From Ruminococcus sp. (GTDB lineage Bacteria > Bacillota > Clostridia > Oscillospirales > Acutalibacteraceae), in contig JAFRDE010000001.1 of NCBI GenBank assembly GCA_017403985.1, forward strand, positions 124,001 to 188,000: a DNA stretch of 64,000 nucleotides, in the 5' to 3' direction. The position numbers and the translations under genes were made by a program. The notes beneath the pieces are model-generated. The model saw nothing but the letters and a program-made list of their open reading frames with translations. It had not been told where the DNA came from and made no database searches. This document shows, one piece after another, positions 54,301-61,609 of the stretch (position 1 is the stretch's first letter; each line of letters opens with the position of its first letter).

Positions 54301-57300
54301 CGTGGTGCCGGAGCTGTTGTTGTTGCCGGTGGCGGCAAGGTCAAAGATCTTGAAGTAATAGTGAGTGTTAACGGTCAAACCGTCCGTTTCGTGGTAGTAG
54401 ACCTGATTTGCTTCATCATAGGTCATGCTCACCGCGTTGCTCCAGGAAACGCTGCTGCCCAGCCCCTTGTTGCTGCCTGCGCCGTCGCCGCCGAGGAAGA
54501 TGTCACGGGTAGCGACGCCGTAAAGGAATGCCGACTTGGTCAGCGTGTAACGATAGACCGTGCTGTTCACAGCAGCAGGATCGATATCGCCCGCGCCGAG
54601 GTTGGGACCGGACGAGGAACCGTCAAACCATCCGATGAACTGGTACTTATTGTTCAGGTCGTCGGTAACGAGCAGGAGCTCGCTGTTTTCGGGGAATTTG
54701 CCGATGAGGTCGCCGTCCTCATCCGCCTCGATCAGATAGAAGGTATCGCCGCCGTCGGTTCTGGTCTCGAGAGGCCAAACAACGCCCGCAGCTTCCGCCG
54801 CAGCTTCATCCACGGGAGCGGAATCAAGCTTGAGGTACGCCTTGAGCTCTGCGATAGTTACCGACTCTACCTCGCCGAGGGAGGTTGTGCTCTTCTTATT
54901 ATAGGTGATGTACTTTGAGCTGACGTCGGACATGACCTTGGAGGTGATGTTGACGTTATAGCTCGTCGTACAGGTAGGCGTGATGATGACGTTGCCGCCG
55001 ATCTTACCGGTGATGGTGACGGTGTTATCGTCAAATACGATATGCATCGTATGACCGTCAAAGGTCAGGTCTGCGCTGGTATTCGAGCTGTTCACGGTCA
55101 CGTTGCTGCCGCCGACATACTTGACGTTCAGATCAGTCAGGATGCTGGTACCGTAATAATCGTCGGAGCCTTTGACAGTAATAGAATGGACGTCTGCTCC
55201 GGTACTGTAGTAGCCGGAAGCGGAGATTCCATCGATATCGACCTTATCGGCGTTCTTGACCGTGATACGGCAGGTATAGGGCTTTAAGGTGATCTCGGTG
55301 ATATGTACGTCGTGGTCGGGCATATTGAAGGAAATATAATGACCGTGGTTGACATACTCGACGCTCTCGCCCGTATCAAAGGTAACGGTATCGATACCGA
55401 AGCCGGCGGAGAGATTGTTGAAGGTCACGTTGACGTTGGCGCCATAGTAGATATTCTGCGGATTCGTCGTACTGCCGTTGATACCGGTGAAATACTCACC
55501 CGCCGTTGTATCTGTTGTATTGACCTCAACGGAATTCTGTGTAACGTATTTTGCGGTCAGGGTGACGTTGTCTTCGGTGATCCCCGCTTCGCCGTCGGTC
55601 TTAACATAGATCGTCGCGGCGTCAGAACCGGCAGCATAAGCTGCGGTACAGGCCGCATCCGTATACAGGCGGACATGGGATGATTTATCGCCGGAGAGGA
55701 CCCAGCCGCGGAAGACATAGGTTTTATCTGTATTAGCGGCAGGCTTGCTGACAGTCAGGGCAGATACGCCGCTGAAGTCGTCGGATTTCGAAGCGATAAC
55801 GGTCGAAACGCCGTTCTCGGTCTTTTCGATCTTGATGTTGGCTGTATTGACGTTCCACTTGGCATAGTAAGTCTGCGCACCGGTGATCGCTGTAGTGAAA
55901 TCGACCTTGGTAGAATCATTTTGCGTTGTCGCGCTGGTATACCAGCCGCCGAAGCTGTAGCCCGCGCGGGTCGGGGTAATGTTCTTCGCCTTGGCGCCGT
56001 AGGTGACGGCGAGCTGAGAAGTCGTATCCGAACTGCCACCATAATTTGATTCATTGTTATTGTAGGTGATGACCTGCGGGAAGTAGACGCTGACATTATG
56101 GGTCGTCGCATCATAAACGAACTTGTAAGTATGCGAATCGGTGCTTCCCGTAATGCGGATCGCTTCCAGTTCACAGTTGTTGCCATCCGAAGAATAGAAA
56201 GTATAATTCTCTGCGGTATTGGTCATTTTATTATTCAGACCGTACCAAGTTCTGTGATCAACGTCATAAACCTTAAAGCCGTTGCCGCCGGTCTCGTTGC
56301 GATAGAAATTACGGTTATCCGGCAGAGAAAGCTCGATATAATACTTGCCGGCATACGGGCCGGAGGGCATATAGGTCATGACGCGGTCGGGATTCAGCGT
56401 CGTGTTGTAGTTCCACGCATCACCCACGGAACCCGTCCACAGACCGAGCAGCATCATCGCCGGAGGCTCGTTGACTACGATAGTCGCGGACTTGGAGGAG
56501 CCGCCCATCGTCGCGGTGACGACATAGGTGCCGGGCATTTCTGTGCGGAATGTTGCGGTATTCGTCGCCGCGGCGGTCTCGCGATCACCCGCAGAGCCGC
56601 CGATCGTCAGGTAATCGGACGCGGTGACGGCGGTACCGTTCTTTGTGATCGTATAGACGATATTGCCGGTCTGGTTGGTGTTCGTCGCGGTCAGGGTGAC
56701 CGAGTCGCCGATACTCACGCCGGTCGTACCTGCCGTAGCGGGAGAAGTCGTCAACGAATTCAGCACAGGATTGCTGTTCTGCGCAAAGGTGACGTTGATG
56801 TTTTGGATCGCATAGGCTGTATCCGTGCCGCCGACTACCGTAAAGGTATAGTCGCCGTTAGCATCGGGGCCGGAGAGCCCGACGCCGTCATAGGTCACGG
56901 TGCTGACGTCATAGCCCTCGTTCGGGGTAGGATGGAATTTGAAGGTCGTGGAACGCGACGCGTAGAAGGTGGTGTTGGAGCTTGCGCTGACCGTACCGGT
57001 CTGCGAAACCACGCCGGAGGTACCGGCAGAGGTCGCCTTGTAGTATTCAACAGAAACCGAACCGTTCGCGCCGACGGTCACCTTCTGACCGCGGTTGAGG
57101 TAGTTACCCTCGTTGGTGCTTCTGTCGGCTACATATACACCTGAGCCGTCGATCGCGGTATCCTTGATCCACAGAAAATCAAGCGCGGATACGTTATCGC
57201 TGTTCTCGCCTAAGCCGAAGCCGATAAAGGATTTATCCTGATTATTGCCGTTGGCAAGATTATAGTAGCTGATATAGGTCGTCTTTTCGACGATGTTTGC

Positions 57301-59172
57301 CGTACCGGCAGAGGTAGCAAGAGCAAAACCGAAATAGGTATAGTTGTTCCAGCTGCCGCCGTTCAGGTAATACAGCTGATCGGTATTGGTCACCTTTGAC
57401 ATCTGGAGCATCGAGTAATTGTTGTTATTATCGCCGATGACGAAATACAGCTTATTGCTGCCGGAGATATTCCAGTTCGTGGAAGTATTATCGAAATAAA
57501 TCTTTCCGTAGCCGGAATACGTTGCGGTCGAATGTCCGGGCGCGCTGAAGTTTCCGCTGCTGTAGGTGATCGAGTTATTCAACACGTCAGTGATCGGGAT
57601 ATAGCCGGAATCGTTGCCGCCGATGACAAACCTGACGCAGTTATAATTGTAAGAAGCGTTCTCCGGTACGGCGGGAATCTCAGTATGATACACACCCGAT
57701 GTACCGTACTGCTGCGCGTGAGTACCTTCGACAGAGTTCGCGCCTGTCACGTCGGTCGCAAAATAGACCGCAGGATCAAGACCGTTGCTCGCGTTGAGAT
57801 ATACGGTCATACCCTCCATCGCGACTTCCTTTGCGAAGTTCGCGGTGACGGACTGACCGCTTGACGAAGCGTTGAACTGCGTATGATATTGATTCGCGTT
57901 ATTGGTTGTATCGAACGTGATACCGGACGTACCTGTCCAGCCGGTAAAGAAGTAGCCGGAATCCGCCTGTGCGTACGCGTTACCCTTGGTGGCTACGCCG
58001 ACGCCGGTAACGGTCTTTGCCGCGGCGGTATAGGTACTGCCGTCGATCGAAGTCTTACCGTGTCCGGCTGTGACAGCGGTAACGCTGACATTCTGAGCTG
58101 TTTCAGTCCAATGAGCGACCAGAGTGATATTGGAGTTGACAGCAGTAGAGAAATTGTACTCACTGCCGTTCAGCGTCCAGTAATCGAAAGTGTAGCCGGA
58201 TTTTGTAGGATTGCCGGGCGCAGTTGCAGTACCGCCTGCAGCAATCGTCTGTGACGCGACCGCAGAACCGCCGTCGGAATCAAAAGTGACGGTATAAGAG
58301 GTCGGATAGGTGACGGAAACAGTCGCTGTTTTATTCTTCCAATCCGACGCGGTAATAGAAACGGTATACGGAGCTGAAGCAGTCGTAGTAAACGCAGCTA
58401 CATTATTCGTGGAATTGGAAAAAGCCAAATTCGCAGTCGTACCGGAAATATCAGAATTACAACCCAGATACATCGTATCGGTCGTAGTATCATAGTTGCT
58501 GTTGGTTGAGAAATTCGGAAAACTGCTGTAATCCTTGACTACTTTATAATAATACTTCGTAGCGGCGTCAAGCGTACCTGTAGTTGCGGTAAAAGTGCTT
58601 GCTTCACTTGCGGGATTATCAGAAGTAGTAAAGTCAGCCAGCTTTGTCCAGTCTGAACCGGTGGTCTTTCCGCCGTACAGCTTGTAAGACGGCGGAGTAG
58701 GCAAGCTGGAAAATTTAGTAATACAAGGAGTACTATCTGTACGAAGCTCGGAGTTCGGATACCAAACTACGATATAGCCGGCGCTATTAGCTTTCAAATC
58801 GCTTCCATCCCAATCAAAATCAGAGGAAGAAGAAATGCCAGAAGCACCCCAAAAATCATTTACTTTTTGATCGTATTTAGTCCAAGAACCGTTTCCGTCA
58901 GTAATTTGAAACTTAGCAGATCCGGTCAACTGATAATAAGAATAGTATCCGCTCGGATGTTTTGTGAGTTCTGTCCAAGTACCCCAATTGCCGGGGATAC
59001 CGCCGCCATTACCTACTATGTAATACGACTTGCTGGTATCAACAGAGCCGACTTCAGCCAGATCCTCCAAAACAGCCGCGAAGCCGGTGGTGACGGTGCC
59101 GAGCATGAGTAAAAGCGCTAACACCAGAGCGGTAGAAGCGCGAAGAATATGCGTGAGTTTCTTTGATTTCAT
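51343..59172 (-). CDS. Giant secreted multi-module surface protein (2,609 aa)
   Basis: A signal peptide (MKSKKLTHILRASTALVLAL to about 33) precedes a chain of beta modules rich in Thr, Ser, Asn, Gly and Tyr. Among them are InlB-B type repeats (YTVTFDSDGGSAVASQTI near 300; again near 1,100), an Ig-like stretch (LNSLTTSPATAGTTGVSIGD) and a CBM26-like module near 1,850 (LVAMYVFGG...NGGWPGQLM...GVLFNNY). The last 790 residues are paralogous to the protein at 61610-64000 and end TGTFTPGQYFPV. No LPxTG, transmembrane tail or dockerin is visible, so anchoring is unexplained. The ATG at 59172 follows GGAGG. Probable role: binding starch or another glycan at the cell surface. Confidence 0.85.
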   Translation of the reverse strand: MKSKKLTHILRASTALVLALLLMLGTVTTGFAAVLEDLAEVGSVDTSKSYYIVGNGGGIPGNWGTWTELTKHPSGYYSYYQLTGSAKFQITDGNGSWTKYDQKVNDFWGASGISSSSDFDWDGSDLKANSAGYIVVWYPNSELRTDSTPCITKFSSLPTPPSYKLYGGKTTGSDWTKLADFTTSDNPASEASTFTATTGTLDAATKYYYKVVKDYSSFPNFSTNSNYDTTTDTMYLGCNSDISGTTANLAFSNSTNNVAAFTTTASAPYTVSITASDWKNKTATVSVTYPTSYTVTFDSDGGSAVASQTIAAGGTATAPGNPTKSGYTFDYWTLNGSEYNFSTAVNSNITLVAHWTETAQNVSVTAVTAGHGKTSIDGSTYTAAAKTVTGVGVATKGNAYAQADSGYFFTGWTGTSGITFDTTNNANQYHTQFNASSSGQSVTANFAKEVAMEGMTVYLNASNGLDPAVYFATDVTGANSVEGTHAQQYGTSGVYHTEIPAVPENASYNYNCVRFVIGGNDSGYIPITDVLNNSITYSSGNFSAPGHSTATYSGYGKIYFDNTSTNWNISGSNKLYFVIGDNNNNYSMLQMSKVTNTDQLYYLNGGSWNNYTYFGFALATSAGTANIVEKTTYISYYNLANGNNQDKSFIGFGLGENSDNVSALDFLWIKDTAIDGSGVYVADRSTNEGNYLNRGQKVTVGANGSVSVEYYKATSAGTSGVVSQTGTVSASSNTTFYASRSTTFKFHPTPNEGYDVSTVTYDGVGLSGPDANGDYTFTVVGGTDTAYAIQNINVTFAQNSNPVLNSLTTSPATAGTTGVSIGDSVTLTATNTNQTGNIVYTITKNGTAVTASDYLTIGGSAGDRETAAATNTATFRTEMPGTYVVTATMGGSSKSATIVVNEPPAMMLLGLWTGSVGDAWNYNTTLNPDRVMTYMPSGPYAGKYYIELSLPDNRNFYRNETGGNGFKVYDVDHRTWYGLNNKMTNTAENYTFYSSDGNNCELEAIRITGSTDSHTYKFVYDATTHNVSVYFPQVITYNNNESNYGGSSDTTSQLAVTYGAKAKNITPTRAGYSFGGWYTSATTQNDSTKVDFTTAITGAQTYYAKWNVNTANIKIEKTENGVSTVIASKSDDFSGVSALTVSKPAANTDKTYVFRGWVLSGDKSSHVRLYTDAACTAAYAAGSDAATIYVKTDGEAGITEDNVTLTAKYVTQNSVEVNTTDTTAGEYFTGINGSTTNPQNIYYGANVNVTFNNLSAGFGIDTVTFDTGESVEYVNHGHYISFNMPDHDVHITEITLKPYTCRITVKNADKVDIDGISASGYYSTGADVHSITVKGSDDYYGTSILTDLNVKYVGGSNVTVNSSNTSADLTFDGHTMHIVFDDNTVTITGKIGGNVIITPTCTTSYNVNITSKVMSDVSSKYITYNKKSTTSLGEVESVTIAELKAYLKLDSAPVDEAAAEAAGVVWPLETRTDGGDTFYLIEADEDGDLIGKFPENSELLLVTDDLNNKYQFIGWFDGSSSGPNLGAGDIDPAAVNSTVYRYTLTKSAFLYGVATRDIFLGGDGAGSNKGLGSSVSWSNAVSMTYDEANQVYYHETDGLTVNTHYYFKIFDLAATGNNNSSGTTNQAVWYNAAKTISYNGDYGNITIDTAHTLNSNGQCEFHLTDGSNTDSNKVRIYYKPSTNEVYIIPVYNSSYHEIYLSNGRIDGLASKLGLTLSEPTQSITTPGQDGTGNSHLTDGTKWEDRYSYKKFTGTLETVDFQVTINGTDAAKALVSGFVVYNMDTGEATTAKATKAGNVYSGSISNVSSKTFICPVYEMTESAASSAGYSKYEVFVNAADVDSNVWGDLVAMYVFGGTGTARDNNGGWPGQLMLPSGKSFSGVIYQKEGAELSGVLFNNYNVEHSFLGKFGKRFNYPDWAQTYDYAEPITLMERGSENLLSFSLKQNNDGYRGEYYNSDSAKNKSVWQLDVHNTNNTECVPGKAYDYYDEGLDEHQTLFDTYTFEYLTDKDGKNRLNMFGESVGSAPAGYYVICVGDVDYKSDTTPNGKPYAPNSSYNGQYSVEWYIYDANGVFLLHTLSDALYAKAAGSDKPYVADLLMNSGLVSDVSTLSEKSIKISYEAPNTRGSATRFSGQWYANSTNEKVTVYAGVGMMDENGNAIVPENPQSRASYGTSAISYPNDLTSATKSTINGLDWASLKLSDATKGKVTLTAATANSSEFKGWYSYDETKDEYTKVSDSLIYNPSFATDSRYFAMFSAQATYYFTYPGRNGIVTYSVKAATGATAAEMSAGGILDRTTRLTEIEGELSNLNKIHVFNHNVSFTIDTDHMDNSNPYEITIEGSSTDAKYTLTVYSYSDSGVLENTQTISNKIWSSKIDLGVGYVANKPSGQSSDVFVGWIAYNDNSATPTILSTQANFGYSITQNMSIKPFFAPADQVATLRGTGWQAGIDKNVVTQELTDASNGKIYNDTLVNFRNKADTGSEFDPKTNECGVVILFQNKSATSANQSAFSSLANSKVQSLVDTMSTRDLTSAKLGNTNYGCGTNTTYAYRVRAASLSKLNRTDLWMSCDYAQFSGCSYKVIAYTKVSGEFTYSEIKTGTFTPGQYFPV

Positions 59173-59412
59173 TCTATCATTCCTCCAAATCTTATTCACT
59201 TAGATATGACGCGGGCTTTTCACGCGCCGAAAATTATTCGGAAAAGAAGAGTTACCCGGATCAAACGCGCCCTGACCATGCGCGCCTCCTGTAGCTGTAT
59301 CCGAATGATCGGGATGATTCGGAAAAAAGGGTATGCAGGATAGCTCATCATATGCAGTTCCTTCATATTTTAACAGTGCAACAAAAACAAGGAATCTACA
59401 CCAATTTAGTTT
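59173..59412 (-). other. Long leader of the giant protein gene, with a possible vestigial peptide ORF
   Basis: About 230 bases separate the promoter from the ATG. One frame (59200-59380) reads ...TGGAHGQGAFDPGNSSFPNN, faintly like the GG..FDPNNPD end of the 50-aa peptides, but it has no start codon. A different frame (59220-59366) could encode 48 basic residues without a convincing ribosome site. I do not call either as a gene. Confidence 0.3.
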
Positions 59413-59441
59413 ATTATATAAAACATTTGAACAAAAATCAA
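59413..59441 (-). promoter_or_regulatory. Promoter of the giant protein gene
   Basis: On the minus strand TTGATT (59436-59441), 17-base spacer, TATAAT (59413-59418). The expected leader is over 230 bases. Confidence 0.75.
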
Positions 59442-59542
59442 TAAGATTTTTAGAACTTTTGATAATAATTTTTACTGCATCTATCCTATCCCGCAAAAAA
59501 GCTCGCTAATCTATGCGGTATCAACATATTTTCTGCATGCAA

Positions 59543-59584
59543 AACAGCCGACAGGCTCTCACATTGAAAGCGCCGTCGGCTGTT
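59543..59584 (-). terminator. Terminator after the 41-aa peptide gene
   Basis: AACAGCCGAC / GTCGGCTGTT with TTTT on the minus strand, 14 bases past the peptide stop. Confidence 0.8.
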
Positions 59585-59597
59585 GTCGTTCAATTGT

Positions 59598-59723
59598 TTA
59601 TCTGTTCGGCTTGAGGATTTCATCCTCAAACCGATCGCCTTCCGGAGTTGAGGTGACGATCACATCTTCAGCATCAAAGACAGTGAGGGTCAGTGCGGTA
59701 CGTTCATAATTCTCTTTCATCAT
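59598..59723 (-). CDS. Small DVIxTS-motif peptide, divergent member (41 aa)
   Basis: Begins MMKENYERTALTLTVFDAE, core EDVIVTSTPEGD, end RFEDEILKPNR. It shares DVI(L/V)TSxxExD with the two 50-aa peptides but little else. GGAGG lies five bases before the first ATG. It starts 11 bases after the stop of the leucine-rich-repeat protein gene and is followed by a terminator, the same arrangement as the other two. No signal peptide. Confidence 0.7.
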   Translation of the reverse strand: MMKENYERTALTLTVFDAEDVIVTSTPEGDRFEDEILKPNR

Positions 59724-59734
59724 CACGACCTCCC

Positions 59735-61348
59735 TCATTCGTTGAAAAAGACGTTTGCGGCTTGGTTATAGCGATAGACCGCCGCCGCGAGCTGCTTTGT
59801 GATACTCGAGCTGTACGGCGCATCGTCCAAACTATACGCAAGCGCGGAATAATCGAGTGCGGAATACTGATATTCATGACCGTTGAGCACAAACACATAC
59901 TCTGTGTCGAGCTGTGAAGCAGCGATATTCGGCTTGTCGAAGTAGATCAAGCCGTTTTTGGTACCGTAGGTCACGTGTTCGCCGTTAAAGGTGACGCCGT
60001 TCTTGATCTCAGCGGTGAACTTTGAGGAATCCTTGATCTTATAATAATGACGGAGCGTTGTCTTGGAGAGATAGATGACCGAAGTGCCGTAATATTCCAG
60101 ACCGCAGTCCTCGAGATACTCTTCCATATCGCTTGCACCGCTCGATATCGTTACTTCACCGGTATAGAAATCGGTGGTTCCGCCGTTGGCGAGATTATCG
60201 GTGTTGCAGTTAAAGCGGATCTGCGCCTTGGAGCCGTAGTCGAGCATTTTTTTCACAAGATCCTGAAGCTGTGTTAATCTCTGATCGCCGTTTCTGCCCT
60301 TGTTATTCTCGGATTCGACATAGGAGATCGCGAAATCGGTATCTGTCAGGATCTTATTCGCGTAGGTCACGGCGGAATAGGTATCGGGGAAGCTGCATAC
60401 CGCATTGTCGACCAACACCTTCGCGGTCACGCCGCAGGTCATTTCCGCGATGGCAACGGGACACGCCGCCTTGTAGCCGATCGAAGTTTTATCATCGGGA
60501 GCCAGCGTATCGGAATGAGTATACTCAACACCGTCGACCGTCCAGGAGAAATCAACCTTTGCCCTGCCGCTGTTCACATATGCATCCGGAACATTGACAT
60601 AGAAATTGATCACGATATCGCCGTTCAGGGAGATGGAATGTTTGGTGAAATAGACGTCCGCATCCAACAGAACAAAAGGAATATCCTTTTCGACAGCGTA
60701 GGTATGAGCTGCGGAACCGCTGTAACAGTAGATCGTCAGTGCGTCACAGCCGTAAAAGGCGTTGTCGGAGATATTCGTCACGGACGCGGGGATCAGCAGG
60801 CTTTGAAGCGACGAGCACTGATAGAACGCGTAGTTGCCGATCGAGGTACAGGTATCGGGCAGCTGCAGATCACTGAGCCCGGAATTCGCAAAGCAGTAAT
60901 CGGGGATCACTGTCACGGAGGAATCCTGCAGGTTGACGTCCGATAATGAGGAGCAGTTATAGAAGCAGCCCATCCCGACAGAGGTGATCGAGGGATAGAA
61001 GACGACCTTCTGTAAGCCGGAGCAGCAGTGGAAGGCGTATTCATCGACGGTCTCCAATACGGAAGAGAGCGTCACGGCGGTGACGGAGGTCTTCTGGTAG
61101 AAGGCGTAGTCGGCGATCTCGGTGACATACTGCTTCGCAAAGGCATAAGGCAGTTCGACCGCGGGACCCTCACCGAGATATTTAACGATCTTATAGCCGT
61201 AATTCGTGAGAGGCTGATAAGACCAGTCGCCGGAGGTGATCACAACGCCGTCGCCTGTTTCTTCCAGATCAACCGGAGCAGCAGCTACGGAAACAGAGAC
61301 AGCACAAATCAACAGGATTGAAAGCAAAATCGATAATAGACGTTTCAT
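59735..61348 (-). CDS. Secreted BspA-type leucine-rich-repeat surface protein
   Basis: The 537-residue product has a signal peptide (MKRLLSILLSILLICAVSVSVAAA). At least five BspA/LRR_5 repeats follow at about 50-230, of the form SIGNYAFYQCSSLQSLLIP and VTNISDNAFYGCDALTIY. The C-terminal half of about 300 residues is beta-rich and ends in a helix, LAAAVYRYNQAANVFFNE. BspA repeats mediate adhesion in gut and oral bacteria. The ATG at 61348 follows AAAGGATA. There is no visible wall anchor. Confidence 0.85.
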   Translation of the reverse strand: MKRLLSILLSILLICAVSVSVAAAPVDLEETGDGVVITSGDWSYQPLTNYGYKIVKYLGEGPAVELPYAFAKQYVTEIADYAFYQKTSVTAVTLSSVLETVDEYAFHCCSGLQKVVFYPSITSVGMGCFYNCSSLSDVNLQDSSVTVIPDYCFANSGLSDLQLPDTCTSIGNYAFYQCSSLQSLLIPASVTNISDNAFYGCDALTIYCYSGSAAHTYAVEKDIPFVLLDADVYFTKHSISLNGDIVINFYVNVPDAYVNSGRAKVDFSWTVDGVEYTHSDTLAPDDKTSIGYKAACPVAIAEMTCGVTAKVLVDNAVCSFPDTYSAVTYANKILTDTDFAISYVESENNKGRNGDQRLTQLQDLVKKMLDYGSKAQIRFNCNTDNLANGGTTDFYTGEVTISSGASDMEEYLEDCGLEYYGTSVIYLSKTTLRHYYKIKDSSKFTAEIKNGVTFNGEHVTYGTKNGLIYFDKPNIAASQLDTEYVFVLNGHEYQYSALDYSALAYSLDDAPYSSSITKQLAAAVYRYNQAANVFFNE

Positions 61349-61380
61349 AAGCGTTATCCTTTCACATTCAATAAAACACA

Positions 61381-61410
61381 ATATGCCGCAGCTGTTACAC
61401 TGCGGCATAT
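61381..61410 (-). terminator. Terminator after the second 50-aa peptide gene
   Basis: ATATGCCGCAG / CTGCGGCATAT, a perfect 11-base stem; on the minus strand TTGTGTTTTATTG follows. Confidence 0.8.
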
Positions 61411-61438
61411 TTGCAATCACTTATCTGTGTAACAGACT

Positions 61439-61591
61439 TTAGAGTTCTTCCATCGGGTCAGGGTTATTAGGATCAAATTCTCCGCCGCTGACCGGGATAT
61501 CGCTTTCGACAGGACTTGTCAAAATCACATCCCTGAAGGTGTATTTAACAATCTCGATCTCAGGGGATACATATAAATTTTTCATTTTCAT
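61439..61591 (-). CDS. Small DVIxTS-motif peptide, copy 2 (50 aa)
   Basis: Differs from the copy at 51172-51324 only at residues 16 (K for E), 28 (V for I) and 46 (P for S). Core RDVILTSPVESD. The ribosome site AAGGAGG is the same, and about 25 bases beyond the stop are identical in both copies. It begins 18 bases after the stop of the giant protein gene at 61610-64000. Several silent differences at codon third positions suggest selection on the peptide. Confidence 0.75.
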   Translation of the reverse strand: MKMKNLYVSPEIEIVKYTFRDVILTSPVESDIPVSGGEFDPNNPDPMEEL

Positions 61592-61609
61592 CAATCCTCC
61601 TTCAACAGA

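Noticed and set aside
59200-59496. 98-codon minus-strand frame upstream of the giant protein gene
   Set aside because: It runs through the TTGATT/TATAAT promoter and has no ribosome site at its start.
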